A model generated the notes under the pieces. That model worked only from the letters and a program-made list of their open reading frames with translations. It ran no database searches and was not told the origin of the DNA. A stretch of DNA of 64,000 nucleotides, from NCBI GenBank assembly GCA_964244885.1, contig CAXTKD010000010.1, positions 57,951 to 121,950 on the forward strand. The letters are read 5' to 3'. This DNA comes from CAXTKD01 sp964244885 (GTDB lineage Bacteria; Pseudomonadota; Alphaproteobacteria; Sphingomonadales; Sphingomonadaceae). Of the stretch, positions 16,529-25,105 are shown piece after piece (position 1 is the stretch's first letter; each line of letters begins with the position of its first letter). The translations under genes were made by a program, and so were the position numbers.

Positions 16529-17433
16529 GACGCGGGGCCGCTGAACAGCGCGCGAAGCGCCGGGCTGGCGCGCGACAGAAGCTCCTCGCCAAGGTCGCGC
16601 GCCGATTCGGGCGTCGCGGTGGCGCGGTGGCCGGCGTGGTGCTCGCGTCCGTCGGGGCTGAGGATCTCGGCGCGCAGGCCCGAGGCGTCGGCGAGCGCCG
16701 CGATCGGGCTGTGGCAGGTGCCGCCGAGCGCCGCGAGCAGCGCGCGTTCGGCGAACACCGCCGAGGAGGTCGGCGGATGGTCGATCGCCGCGACCAGGGC
16801 GCGGGTCGCGCGATCGCCCGCGCGGATTTCGATTCCGACGACGCCTTGCCCCGGCGCTGGCAGCATCACCTCGACCGGCACCGCGTGGCCGATAGCCAGA
16901 CGACCGAGACGGTCGAGGCCCGCCGCCGCGAGCAGGGTCGCGTCGACCTCGCCCGCCGCCAGCCTGGCGAGCCTTGTGTCGACGTTGCCGCGAAGCGAGA
17001 CGATCCGGAGGTCGGGGCGGAGGCGGAGGAGCTGCGCCGCCCGGCGCGGCGACGAGGTGCCGACGACGGCGCCGCGTCCAAGCGTCTGGGTCGTCCGGCT
17101 TCCGACGAGCCGGTCGCGGACATCGGCGCGCGGCAGCATGGCGGCGAGCGCCAGCGCCTCGGGCCGCCAGGTCTCGACGTCCTTCATCGAGTGGACCGCG
17201 AAGTCGATGCGGCCGTCGTGGAGCGCCGTCTCCAGCTCCTTGGTCCACAGCGCCTTGCCGCCGATCTCGGCCAGCGGCCGGTCCTGCACCCGATCGCCGG
17301 TGGTGCGGATGACGACAGTCTCGATCTCCTCGGCGCGCCAGCCGTGCGCGCTGGTCAGCGCCGCGGCGACGAGGTGGGCCTGCGCGAGCGCCAGCGGCGA
17401 TCCGCGCGTTCCGAGCTTGAGGTGGGCAGCCAT
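16525..17433 (-). CDS. hemC: hydroxymethylbilane synthase (porphobilinogen deaminase)
   Basis: Links four porphobilinogens into hydroxymethylbilane. 302 residues, standard length. N-terminal LGTRGSPLALAQ (7-18), VHSMKD near 80, TSSPRR near 126, RGNVDTRL near 145, and the cofactor-binding Cys in LGGTCHSPIAA near 240, which holds the dipyrromethane primer. It starts at the ATG at 17433 and is divergent from tsaD with an inverted repeat between. It overlaps the candidate hemD start by 4 bp. Confidence 0.96.
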   Translation of the reverse strand: MAAHLKLGTRGSPLALAQAHLVAAALTSAHGWRAEEIETVVIRTTGDRVQDRPLAEIGGKALWTKELETALHDGRIDFAVHSMKDVETWRPEALALAAMLPRADVRDRLVGSRTTQTLGRGAVVGTSSPRRAAQLLRLRPDLRIVSLRGNVDTRLARLAAGEVDATLLAAAGLDRLGRLAIGHAVPVEVMLPAPGQGVVGIEIRAGDRATRALVAAIDHPPTSSAVFAERALLAALGGTCHSPIAALADASGLRAEILSPDGREHHAGHRATATPESARDLGEELLSRASPALRALFSGPAS

Positions 17434-17483
17434 GGCGGCGGCTTATGCGCGAGCCGGCGCTTTGGCCATAGCTGCCTGACCCG

Positions 17484-17570
17484 ACCTCCGTTCGTGGTGA
17501 GCTTGTCGAACCACGTGACACGCACGGCGGTGCGGCCACGTCCTTCGACAGGCTCAGGACGAACGGAGGT
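17484..17570. repeat. intergenic inverted repeat, family E (TTCGACAGGCTCAGGACGAACGG)
   Basis: The left arm begins ACCTCCGTTCGTGGTGAGCT and continues TGTCGAACCACGTG. The right arm has CACGTCCTTCGACAGGCTCA and ends GGACGAACGGAGGT. The outer 12 bp pair perfectly and the middle is imperfect. It lies between the divergent starts of hemC and tsaD. Confidence 0.8.
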
Positions 17571-17604
17571 TGGTGAAGCGGGGCGATCCGTCTAGGGCCG
17601 GCCC

Positions 17605-18648
17605 ATGCCCAGCCCCATCATCCTTGGCATCGAATCGTCGTGCGACGAGACCGCCGTCGCGCTGGTGCGCGGTGACCGGGCGGTGCTGGCGCAGCGCGTC
17701 GCGAGCCAGGACGAGGCGCACCGGCCCTATGGCGGCGTGGTGCCGGAGATCGCGGCGCGGGCGCATGTCGAACTGTTGGCGCCGATGGTCGAGGCGGCGC
17801 TGGGCGACGCCGGGCTGCGGCTCGACCAGGTCGACGCGATCGCCGCGACCGCCGGGCCGGGGCTGATCGGCGGCGTGATGGTCGGGCTCGTCACCGGCAA
17901 GGCGCTGGCGCTGGCGTCGGGCAAGCCGCTGATCGCGGTCAACCACCTGGAGGGTCATGCGCTCAGCCCGCGACTGTCCGATCCGGGCCTGCAATTCCCT
18001 TACCTGCTGCTGCTCGTCTCGGGCGGGCATTGCCAGCTGCTCGCGGTCGATGGCGTCGGGCGCTACCGGCGGCTGGCGACGACGATCGACGACGCGGCGG
18101 GCGAAGCGTTCGACAAGGTGGCGAAGATCCTGGGCCTGGGCTTTCCCGGCGGCCCGGCGGTCGAGCGCGCCGCGAAGGACGGCGACTCCAGGGCGTTCGC
18201 GCTGCCGCGCCCGCTGATCCGCTCGCAAGAGCCGCACTTCTCCTTCGCCGGGCTGAAGACCGCCGTGCTGCGCGCCTCGCAGGCGGCGGGCCCCGGCCGC
18301 ACCGCCGATCTCGCCGCGAGCTTCCAGCAGGCGGTGGTCGATTGCCTCGCCGACCGCAGCGCGCGGGCGCTGGACGCTTGCCCCGAGGCGACGGCGTTCG
18401 TCGTCGCGGGGGGAGTCGCGGCGAACGGCGCGATCCGGGACGCGCTCTCGGCGCTCGCCGTGTCGCGCGGCCTGCCGTTCGTCGCGCCGCCGCTCTGGCT
18501 GTGCACGGACAACGCCGCGATGATCGCCTGGGCGGGGGCGGAGCGGCTGGCGCTCGGCCTGACCGACGGGCTCGACGCCCCGGCGCGGTCGCGCTGGCCG
18601 CTCGACCCCCAAGCCGCGCCGGCGCGCGGGGCGGGGGTGAAGGCGTAG
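17605..18648 (+). CDS. tsaD: tRNA N6-adenosine threonylcarbamoyltransferase
   Basis: Transfers threonylcarbamoyl to A37 of ANN-decoding tRNAs together with TsaB and TsaE. 347 residues. GIESSCDET at 8-16, the iron-binding HLEGHALSP near 114-122 (family motif HxxxH), LLVSGGHCQL near 134, AFDKVAKILGLGFPGGP near 168-184, FSFAGLKTA near 213, and the C-terminal CTDNAAMIAWAG with the third metal ligand Asp. The ATG at 17605 is the only plausible start. It is the first gene of the tsaD / gpsA side of the haem region. Confidence 0.97.
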   Translation: MPSPIILGIESSCDETAVALVRGDRAVLAQRVASQDEAHRPYGGVVPEIAARAHVELLAPMVEAALGDAGLRLDQVDAIAATAGPGLIGGVMVGLVTGKALALASGKPLIAVNHLEGHALSPRLSDPGLQFPYLLLLVSGGHCQLLAVDGVGRYRRLATTIDDAAGEAFDKVAKILGLGFPGGPAVERAAKDGDSRAFALPRPLIRSQEPHFSFAGLKTAVLRASQAAGPGRTADLAASFQQAVVDCLADRSARALDACPEATAFVVAGGVAANGAIRDALSALAVSRGLPFVAPPLWLCTDNAAMIAWAGAERLALGLTDGLDAPARSRWPLDPQAAPARGAGVKA

Positions 18649-18666
18649 GGTCAACCGCAAAAGCTG

Positions 18667-18769
18667 CTGTCATTCCCGCGAAAGCGGGAACCCGGTCGCT
18701 GGCGGAAAGGCTGCCGACGCCGTGATCTTTCCTGCGGCCGCTGGGTCCCCGCTTTCGCGGGGATGACAG
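18667..18769. repeat. intergenic inverted repeat, family B
   Basis: Third copy of the family. The left arm is CTGTCATTCCCGCGAAAGCG followed by GGAACCCGG, and the right arm CTGGGTCCCCGCTTTCGCGG followed by GGATGACAG. It lies between the tsaD 3' end and the 3' end of the convergent DUF6894 gene and could act as a terminator for both. Confidence 0.85.
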
Positions 18770-18786
18770 ATTGGGGGGTATCTGGG

Positions 18787-19029
18787 TCAGGCGGCGGTGG
18801 TGGTGACCGTCGTGTGGGTCTCGACGGTCATCTGGCGCTCGCCCCTGGCGTTGTCGATGTGGAGCGACAGCTTCACGTTGTCCTTGCCCGCCCGCATGTC
18901 CTCGGCGGTGATGCCGGCGGCGGCGCGCACCGCTTCGAGGTGCGCGGCGTCGATGTCGGCGAGCTCGCTGCCGGTCTCGTCCTCGGTGTACGAGGTGTGG
19001 TTCTGGACGTGGATATAGAAGCGGGGCAT
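18787..19029 (-). CDS. DUF6894 family small protein
   Basis: 80 residues, cytoplasmic by sequence. The start MPRFYIHVQNH and the following DETGSELADIDAAHLEAVRAA fit the DUF6894 pattern (a short beta hairpin with an aromatic/His-rich strand, then an acidic loop and an Ala-rich helix). Function unknown. The C-terminus is a Thr-rich strand (TVETHTTVTTTA). It lies on the opposite strand between tsaD and gpsA and is divergent from gpsA. Confidence 0.75.
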   Translation of the reverse strand: MPRFYIHVQNHTSYTEDETGSELADIDAAHLEAVRAAAGITAEDMRAGKDNVKLSLHIDNARGERQMTVETHTTVTTTAA

Positions 19030-19121
19030 GCGAAGTGCCTATTCCCGGATGGCGGTCCGGCGCCATCAAGCAGGTAATGCATGAAGCCCGATTCCGTTCA
19101 ACCGAACCAGCGAGGCGACAG

Positions 19122-20099
19122 ATGAAGCACATCGGGGTGATCGGCGGCGGGGCGTGGGGCACCGCGCTGGCGCAGGTCGCGAGCGCCGGCGGGCCGGTGA
19201 CGCTCTGGGCGCGCGAGGCGGAGGTCGTCGAGTCGATCAACGAGGCGCATGTCAACGCGGCGTTCCTCGCCGGCGTGCCGCTCTCCGAAGCGATCCGCGC
19301 GACCGGCGACCTCGCCGAGCTTCGCCGCTGCGACGCGCTTCTCGCGGTGACGCCGGCGCAGCATCTCGGGCGGCTGCTCGGCGAGCTTGGGCCGAGCGTC
19401 CCGATCGTGCTGTGCGCGAAGGGAATCGAGGCGGGGACGCACCGGCTGATGACCGAGGTCGCGGCGGCGGCGGCGCCGGGCGCGGTGCTCGCGGTGCTCT
19501 CCGGCCCGACTTTCGCGGCGGAGGTCGCCAAGGGCCTTCCCACGGCGGTGACGCTCGCCTGCGCCGACGAGGCGCTGGGCGAGGCGCTGAGCCAGCGGCT
19601 CGCGCGGCCCGCCTTCCGGCCCTATTGGAGCGACGATTTGATCGGCGCCGAGGTCGGCGGCGCGGTCAAGAACGTGCTGGCCATCGCCTGCGGCGTGGTG
19701 GCGGGAAAGCGGCTGGGCGAGAACGCGCGCGCCGCGCTGATCGCGCGCGGCTTCGCCGAGATGCTGCGTTTCGGGCTGGCGAAGGGCGCGAGCATGGCGA
19801 CGATGGGCGGCCTCTCCGGCCTCGGCGACCTGGTGCTGACCTGCTCCAGCCCCAAGTCGCGCAACATGAGCCTTGGCATGGGCCTCGGCGAAGGGCGACG
19901 CGCCGCCGAGCTGATGGCCGAGCGCAACACCGTGGCCGAGGGCGCGTTCACCGCGCCGGTGCTGGTCGAGGCGGCGCGGGTGATGGGCGTCGACATGCCG
20001 ATCGCCGAGGCGGTGGTGGATCTGCTGAGTGGGTCGGCGAGCGCGGACGCGGTGGTGGAAAGGCTGCTGGCCCGGCCGTTGAGGGCGGAGTCTCTTTAG
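19122..20099 (+). CDS. gpsA: NAD(P)-dependent glycerol-3-phosphate dehydrogenase
   Basis: Reduces dihydroxyacetone phosphate to sn-glycerol 3-phosphate for phospholipid synthesis. 325 residues from the ATG at 19122. The in-frame upstream region lacks homology. Motifs: IGVIGGGAWGTALAQ (4-18), LCAKGIE near 109, SGPTFAAEVA near 138, KNVLAIACG near 188 with the catalytic Lys, and GLSGLGDLVLTCSS near 230 with SRNM after it. A typical neighbour of tsaD in alphaproteobacteria. Confidence 0.96.
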   Translation: MKHIGVIGGGAWGTALAQVASAGGPVTLWAREAEVVESINEAHVNAAFLAGVPLSEAIRATGDLAELRRCDALLAVTPAQHLGRLLGELGPSVPIVLCAKGIEAGTHRLMTEVAAAAAPGAVLAVLSGPTFAAEVAKGLPTAVTLACADEALGEALSQRLARPAFRPYWSDDLIGAEVGGAVKNVLAIACGVVAGKRLGENARAALIARGFAEMLRFGLAKGASMATMGGLSGLGDLVLTCSSPKSRNMSLGMGLGEGRRAAELMAERNTVAEGAFTAPVLVEAARVMGVDMPIAEAVVDLLSGSASADAVVERLLARPLRAESL

Positions 20100-20154
20100 T
20101 GCGCGGCGCGCCTCACTCCCGCCAGATGCGACAGCGTCAATCAGCAATATGTTA

Positions 20155-20172
20155 AGGGCGGCTTTGCGCCCT
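20155..20172. terminator. weak hairpin between gpsA and the convergent efflux gene
   Basis: AGGGCG and CGCCCT form a 6-bp stem with a 6-nt loop, flanked by TTA on the left and AA on the right. It lies 55 bp after gpsA and 45 bp after the stop of the opposite-strand RND gene. There is no real T-tract, so it is only a possible two-way terminator. Confidence 0.35.
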
Positions 20173-20216
20173 AACGTCAGCCGTTCCGCCTGATCGCCAA
20201 GTTGCCGGCTACGTGC

Positions 20217-23200
20217 CTAGTCCAATCCGCCAAGCTGCGATCTCCTGGTAACCGCGAACAATGTCGGCAGCAGCACCAGCGTCAGCAGCGTCGCCGAGAC
20301 GAGACCACCGATCACGACGGTCGCGAGCGGCTTCTGCACCTCCGCGCCTGCGCCCGATCCGAGCGCCATGGGGAGGAATCCGAGGGAGGCGACGAGGGCG
20401 GTCATCGCGACGGGGCGGAGGCGGGCGAGCGCGCCTTCGCGGGCCGCGGTGGGGCGGGCGAGGCCGCCGGCCGCGAGCGCCTGGATCGAGCTCAGCATCA
20501 CCAGGCCGTTCAGGACGGCGACTCCCGACAGCGAGATGAAGCCGGCGGCGGCGGAGATCGAGAACGGCATGCCGCGCAGCCAGAGCGCCGCGACGCCCCC
20601 GACCAGCGCGAGCGGAACGCCGGTGAACACGATCGCCGCGTCGCGGACATTGCGGAGCGCGCCGTAGAGCAGCAGCAGGATCGCCGCAAGGCAGAGCGGC
20701 ACGACCAGCAGCAGGCGCTTGCGCGCCGAGGCGAGGTTCTCGAACTGGCCGCCCCAGTCGAGGTAGACGCCGGCCGGCAGGCGGACTCCGGCGGCGATTC
20801 GCGCCTGCGCATCGCCGACGACGCCCGCGATGTCACGGCCACGGACGTTGGCCTGGACGACGATCCGGCGCTTGCCGTTCTCGCGGCTAATCTGGTTGGG
20901 GCCGTCGACCACGGCGATGTCGGCGACGGTCGAGAGCGGCACGAAGCTGCCCGTCGGGGTCGGCACGGGCGTCTGGGCGAGACCGTCGGGATCGGCGCGG
21001 GCCGCCTCGTCGAGCCGGATCGTCACCGCGAAGCGGCGGTCGCCCTCGAAGATCAGCCCGGCGTCGCGGCCGCCAACCGCCGCAGCGACGACGTTCTGGA
21101 CGGTCGCCGCCGAGATGCCGAGGCGGGCGAGCGCGTCGCGGTTCGGTCGGATTTGAAGCATCGGCAGCCCCTCGATCTGCTCGACGCGAACGTCGGCGGC
21201 GCCTTCGACCCGGCGCAGGATCGCCGCGACCTCGGTGGCGGCGCCTGCCATCTGGACGGGATCGTCGCCGTAGACCTTGACCGCGATGTCGCCGCGCACG
21301 CCCGCGATCAACTCGTTGAAGCGCATCTGGATCGGCTGGGTGATTTCGTAGCTCTGGCCGGGAAGCAACGCGAGCTGCCGCTCGACCTGCTCGATGAGCT
21401 CAGCCTTGGGCAGGCGCGGATCGGGCCACTGCGCGCGCGGCTTCATGATCACGAAAGTGTCGGAGATGTTGGGCGGCATCGGGTCCGACGCGACCTCGGC
21501 TGTGCCGGTTTTCGAGAAGACGAACTTCGCCTGCGGAAGGCGGGCGAGCTGTCGTTCGACCTTCGACTGCATCGCCTGGCTCTGCTCGATCGAGGTGCCT
21601 GGGACGCGGAGCGCCTGGACGAGCAGGTCGCCCTCGTCGAGCCGCGGCATGAACTCCTGGCCGAGCGTCAGGAACAGGCCGGCGCCGAGCGCCACGGCGG
21701 CCGCTGCCGCGCCGATCGTCAGCCGCGGCCGCGCCATCGCGCGGTCGAGCGCGGGGACGTAGCGTGCGCGCAACCAGGCGAAGATGCGGCCCTCGCCCTC
21801 CTCAACCGGCTTGCTGAGCCAGGCGGCGATGGCGGCGGGAACGAAGGTCACCGAGAGCAGAAAGGCGAAGCCGAGCGCGATCATCACGGTCAGCGCCATC
21901 GGCGTGAAGGTCTTGCCCTCGACCCCGCTCAGCATGAGCAGCGGCACGTAGACGACGATGATGATCGCCTGCCCGAACAGCGAGGGGCGGATCATCTCGC
22001 GGGCTGAGGCGGCGACGGTCTCGAGCCGCTCGGCACGGCTCAGCGTGCGGCCGGCGGCGTGCTGGCGTTCGGCGATCCGCCGGAGCGCATTCTCGACGAT
22101 GATCACCGCGCCGTCGACGATCAGCCCGAAGTCGAGCGCGCCGAGGCTCATCAGGTTCGCCGAGACGCCCGATTGCAGCATGCCGAAGCCGGTGAGCAGC
22201 ATCGTCACCGGAATGACGAGCGCTGCGATCAACGCGGCGCGGAAGTTGCCGAGCAGCAGGAACAGCACGGCGACGACGAGCAGCGCGCCTTCGCTCAGGT
22301 TTCGCGCGACGATGGAGATGGTGGCGTTGACGAGCCTGGTGCGGTCCAGCACCGGCTGGACGACGATGTCGGTCGGCAGCGAGGCGTTGATCTCGGTGAG
22401 GCGCGCCGCGACGGCGGAGGCGACGGCGCGGCTGTTCTCGTCGATCCGCATGATCGCGGTGCCGACGACCACCTCCTCGCCATTTTCGGAGGCGGAACCC
22501 ATTCGGAGCTCCTGGCCGATCTGCACGCGCGCCACCTGGCCGACGCGGACCGCGACTCCGTCACGGGTGGCGACGGGGATGCGCGCGAGGTCGGCGAGGC
22601 CGGTCAGCCGCGCGTCGAAGCCGACGCTCAGGCCCTCGCCGCCCCGGTTGATCGTTCCGGCGCCGATGCCGCGGTTGTTGGCCTCGATCGCGGTGGCGAG
22701 CTCGTCGAGCGTCAGGCCGGTGGCGGCGAGGCGCTGGAGATCGGGAACCACAAGATATTGCTTCACATAGCCGCCGATCGAATCGATCCCGGCAAGGCCC
22801 GCGACCGACTTCAGCAGCGGCGCGACGATCCAGTCCTGCGCGGTGCGGAGATAGGTCGCCTTGTCGGCCGCGCGCACCAGATGGTCGCCCTCGGGCGTGA
22901 TGTAGCTGCCGTCGGGCTGCAGGCCCGGTAGCCCCGCCGCATGGCGGTCGTTCGGCCGGTGCTCCATGCGAACGGTCCACATGAACACCTCGCCAAGGCC
23001 GGTGGCGACCGGCCCCATCTCCGGCTCCGCGCCGGGCGGCAGCGCGGACTCGGCGGCGCGAAGGCGCTCGGCGACCTGGCTCCGCGCGAAATAGATGTCG
23101 GTCGCGTCGGTGAACACCGCGGTGACCTGCGCGAAGCCGTTGCGGCTCAACGAGCGGGTGCTCTCCAGGCCGGGCGTGCCGGCGAGCGCGGTCTCGATCG

Positions 23201-23402
23201 GGAAGGCGATCTGGCGCTCGACCAGCTCGGGCGACAGGCCGGGCGCGCGGATGTTGATCTGGACCTGGTTGTTGGTGATGTCTGGCACCGCATCGACCGG
23301 CAGGCGCGCCAGCGCCCAGAGGCCTACGAGGGCGGCGGCGAGCGTCAGCAGCAGCACCAGCCAGCGGCGCTCGACCGCGAGGGTGATGATTCTGGCGATC
23401 AT
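20217..23402 (-). CDS. heavy-metal RND efflux pump inner-membrane subunit (CzcA/CusA type)
   Basis: Proton-driven antiporter subunit that exports divalent or monovalent metal ions through the envelope. 1061 residues, normal for the HME-RND family. Twelve hydrophobic segments in the usual arrangement: one at the N-terminus (about 14-32), groups near 340-550 and 870-1050. TM4 carries GALDFGLIVDGAVIIVE near 405-420, whose two Asp and Glu match the CzcA proton-relay residues and suggest Zn/Co/Cd rather than Cu/Ag (inference). The adaptor gene lies 3 bp upstream. No outer-membrane factor gene is in the window. Confidence 0.92.
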   Translation of the reverse strand: MIARIITLAVERRWLVLLLTLAAALVGLWALARLPVDAVPDITNNQVQINIRAPGLSPELVERQIAFPIETALAGTPGLESTRSLSRNGFAQVTAVFTDATDIYFARSQVAERLRAAESALPPGAEPEMGPVATGLGEVFMWTVRMEHRPNDRHAAGLPGLQPDGSYITPEGDHLVRAADKATYLRTAQDWIVAPLLKSVAGLAGIDSIGGYVKQYLVVPDLQRLAATGLTLDELATAIEANNRGIGAGTINRGGEGLSVGFDARLTGLADLARIPVATRDGVAVRVGQVARVQIGQELRMGSASENGEEVVVGTAIMRIDENSRAVASAVAARLTEINASLPTDIVVQPVLDRTRLVNATISIVARNLSEGALLVVAVLFLLLGNFRAALIAALVIPVTMLLTGFGMLQSGVSANLMSLGALDFGLIVDGAVIIVENALRRIAERQHAAGRTLSRAERLETVAASAREMIRPSLFGQAIIIVVYVPLLMLSGVEGKTFTPMALTVMIALGFAFLLSVTFVPAAIAAWLSKPVEEGEGRIFAWLRARYVPALDRAMARPRLTIGAAAAAVALGAGLFLTLGQEFMPRLDEGDLLVQALRVPGTSIEQSQAMQSKVERQLARLPQAKFVFSKTGTAEVASDPMPPNISDTFVIMKPRAQWPDPRLPKAELIEQVERQLALLPGQSYEITQPIQMRFNELIAGVRGDIAVKVYGDDPVQMAGAATEVAAILRRVEGAADVRVEQIEGLPMLQIRPNRDALARLGISAATVQNVVAAAVGGRDAGLIFEGDRRFAVTIRLDEAARADPDGLAQTPVPTPTGSFVPLSTVADIAVVDGPNQISRENGKRRIVVQANVRGRDIAGVVGDAQARIAAGVRLPAGVYLDWGGQFENLASARKRLLLVVPLCLAAILLLLYGALRNVRDAAIVFTGVPLALVGGVAALWLRGMPFSISAAAGFISLSGVAVLNGLVMLSSIQALAAGGLARPTAAREGALARLRPVAMTALVASLGFLPMALGSGAGAEVQKPLATVVIGGLVSATLLTLVLLPTLFAVTRRSQLGGLD

Positions 23403-23405
23403 GGC

Positions 23406-24551
23406 TCAATGCCCCTCATGGCCGGCCGCGCCCTTGCCGAGCTCCGACTTCAGGACGAAGCTGCCTTCGACCGCGAGGGTCTCGTTGCCGGTCAAGCCGC
23501 TCAGGACCGCGATCATCGGCCCGTCGCGCGAGCCGAGCGTCACAGGCGTGGCACGGAAGCCGGCCGGCGTGCGGACGAACAGCGTGGGGCGGCTATCGAT
23601 CGTCTGAACCGCAGCGGCCGGCACCATCAGCGCACCGGCCGCGGTGGCGGCGCGCGGGATGCGGACGCGGCCCTGCACCGGCTCCCCCGCCCGCCACCGG
23701 CCGGCGCTGTTGTCCAGGCTGGCGATGACGCGAACGAGCCGTGTCGCCGGATCCAGCACGGGCGAGACGAAGGTGACTCGCGCGACGCTCCGGCGCTCGG
23801 CCGCCGCGACGTCGACGAGCGTGCCGGGCCGAACCCGCGCCGCCTCGGCGGGCGGCAGCGAGAGGATCGCGTTCAGGCGGCTGAGGTCGGCGATCCGGAA
23901 CAGCTCGGCGCCCTCGGCATCCTCGCTGAAGGTCTGGCCGAGCACCGCCGTGCGCGCGATCACATGACCCGCGATCGGCGACGCGATGACGATCCGGCTG
24001 AGGCTGCCGCCCTGGACGCCCGACGCCGCCACCTGCTGGCGTGCCAGCCGCACCGCGACCTCGGCCTCGGTCGCCGCGGCGCGCGACACCTCGACCTCGC
24101 GCAGCGGCCGGTAGCCGCGGGCGTGGAGCGTCTCGTCACGGCGGAGCGTCGCCTGCGCGAGCGTCGAACGCGCGCGGGCGCGCTCGACTTCGGCGTTGAG
24201 CGATGCGGCCTCCCGGCTTTCGATCACCGCCAGCACCTGGCCGCGCGAGACCGCGTCGCCGAGATTGCGCCGAAGCTCGACGACCCGGCCGCTGACCGAG
24301 GCGGCGACGATCCGCGTCGAATCGGGATCGCTTTCGAGCAGCGCCGCAGCCTCGATCGCGGCGTCCGCGCCGCCGCGGCTGGGACGACCGACCTTGATCC
24401 CGCCGGCGGCGATCTGCGCCGGCGTCAGCGCAATGACGCCATCGGCCGGATGTTCGGTGGTTTCCTGTTCCTTGGACTCGGCGGCGGGCTCGGCTGCGGT
24501 GCAGCCCCAAACCGCCAACGCGGCGGCGAGCACCGCGACTTTGTGCGACAT
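23406..24551 (-). CDS. efflux RND periplasmic adaptor lipoprotein (CzcB type)
   Basis: Membrane-fusion protein that bridges the RND pump and an outer-membrane channel. 381 residues. Signal peptide with lipobox AVWGC, Cys17. Barrel-sandwich half near 80-105 (VSGRVVELRRNLGDAV), alpha-helical hairpin about 110-175, second half-motif (ASPIAGHV) near 190, beta-barrel and membrane-proximal domains after 220. The His-containing C-terminus (GHEGH) could bind metal. It sits 3 bp before the pump gene, so they form one operon, probably started from the His-rich gene upstream. Confidence 0.9.
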   Translation of the reverse strand: MSHKVAVLAAALAVWGCTAAEPAAESKEQETTEHPADGVIALTPAQIAAGGIKVGRPSRGGADAAIEAAALLESDPDSTRIVAASVSGRVVELRRNLGDAVSRGQVLAVIESREAASLNAEVERARARSTLAQATLRRDETLHARGYRPLREVEVSRAAATEAEVAVRLARQQVAASGVQGGSLSRIVIASPIAGHVIARTAVLGQTFSEDAEGAELFRIADLSRLNAILSLPPAEAARVRPGTLVDVAAAERRSVARVTFVSPVLDPATRLVRVIASLDNSAGRWRAGEPVQGRVRIPRAATAAGALMVPAAAVQTIDSRPTLFVRTPAGFRATPVTLGSRDGPMIAVLSGLTGNETLAVEGSFVLKSELGKGAAGHEGH

Positions 24552-24603
24552 GATCTGAAATCTCCTGACGGGTAGGCGCGCGCCGGGCGGCGCGGCCGGG
24601 CCG

Positions 24604-24927
24604 TCAGGCGATGGGCGGGCGGAGGGTCTGCCGCGGCGGGATCGCCACGAACGCCGCGTCGCGCCATGACACCGGGAGGGTGCTTACCAGCAGCGCGATC
24701 CGGGGCGCGCTCAGCTTGATCAGCGCCGCGAGTTCGTGGCCATGGCAGGCGCCGTGATGATGCGGCGTCGGGGCGTGACCGTCGGCAGGCACCTGATCGC
24801 CATCGCCGTCGGCATGCATCGAGGCTGGGCCTTCGATGCTTGCGATCTCGGTCGCATGCACCAGCGTGCCGCTCACCGATCCGATGAGCAGGCAGGCAAA
24901 CGCGATCAGGCCAAGGAAACGCCGCAC
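24604..24927 (-). CDS. small His-rich protein preceding the metal efflux genes
   Basis: 107 residues from a GTG at 24927 (a TTG at 24963 is an alternative). One N-terminal hydrophobic segment (about 3-20) fits a signal peptide or anchor. Then comes an Asp/His-rich stretch with HADGDGD and HHHGACHGHE, likely to bind metal, and a second hydrophobic segment. Small His-rich genes of this kind (CzcI/CopL-like) often lead metal-efflux operons, and here the adaptor gene begins 52 bp downstream on the same strand. A role in metal sensing or buffering is inferred only from this. Confidence 0.65.
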   Translation of the reverse strand: MRRFLGLIAFACLLIGSVSGTLVHATEIASIEGPASMHADGDGDQVPADGHAPTPHHHGACHGHELAALIKLSAPRIALLVSTLPVSWRDAAFVAIPPRQTLRPPIA

Positions 24928-25105
24928 CCGCTGAGCATAGATCGCGGCGCGCGTTTTTGCCAAAGCCTTTCGGCCGTCGCGTCGGCCCTCACAGCGCTGG
25001 CGCTGGCGCTATTAGTCATCCGCTGGCGGAGGCCTCGCGCTGCATTTGAGCCGGGCGATGACGTGAGGTCGTGGCGCAGCCCGTCGGCCGCCCCTATGCT
25101 GAGCT

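Noticed and set aside
15884..17539. Minus-strand frame of about 550 codons covering hemD and running back through hemC
   Set aside because: Only the part after 16528 shows HemD conservation. The upstream part is the out-of-frame shadow of hemC.
20202..22007. Plus-strand ORF of about 600 codons opposite the RND pump
   Set aside because: Antisense of a well-conserved RND gene, no motifs.
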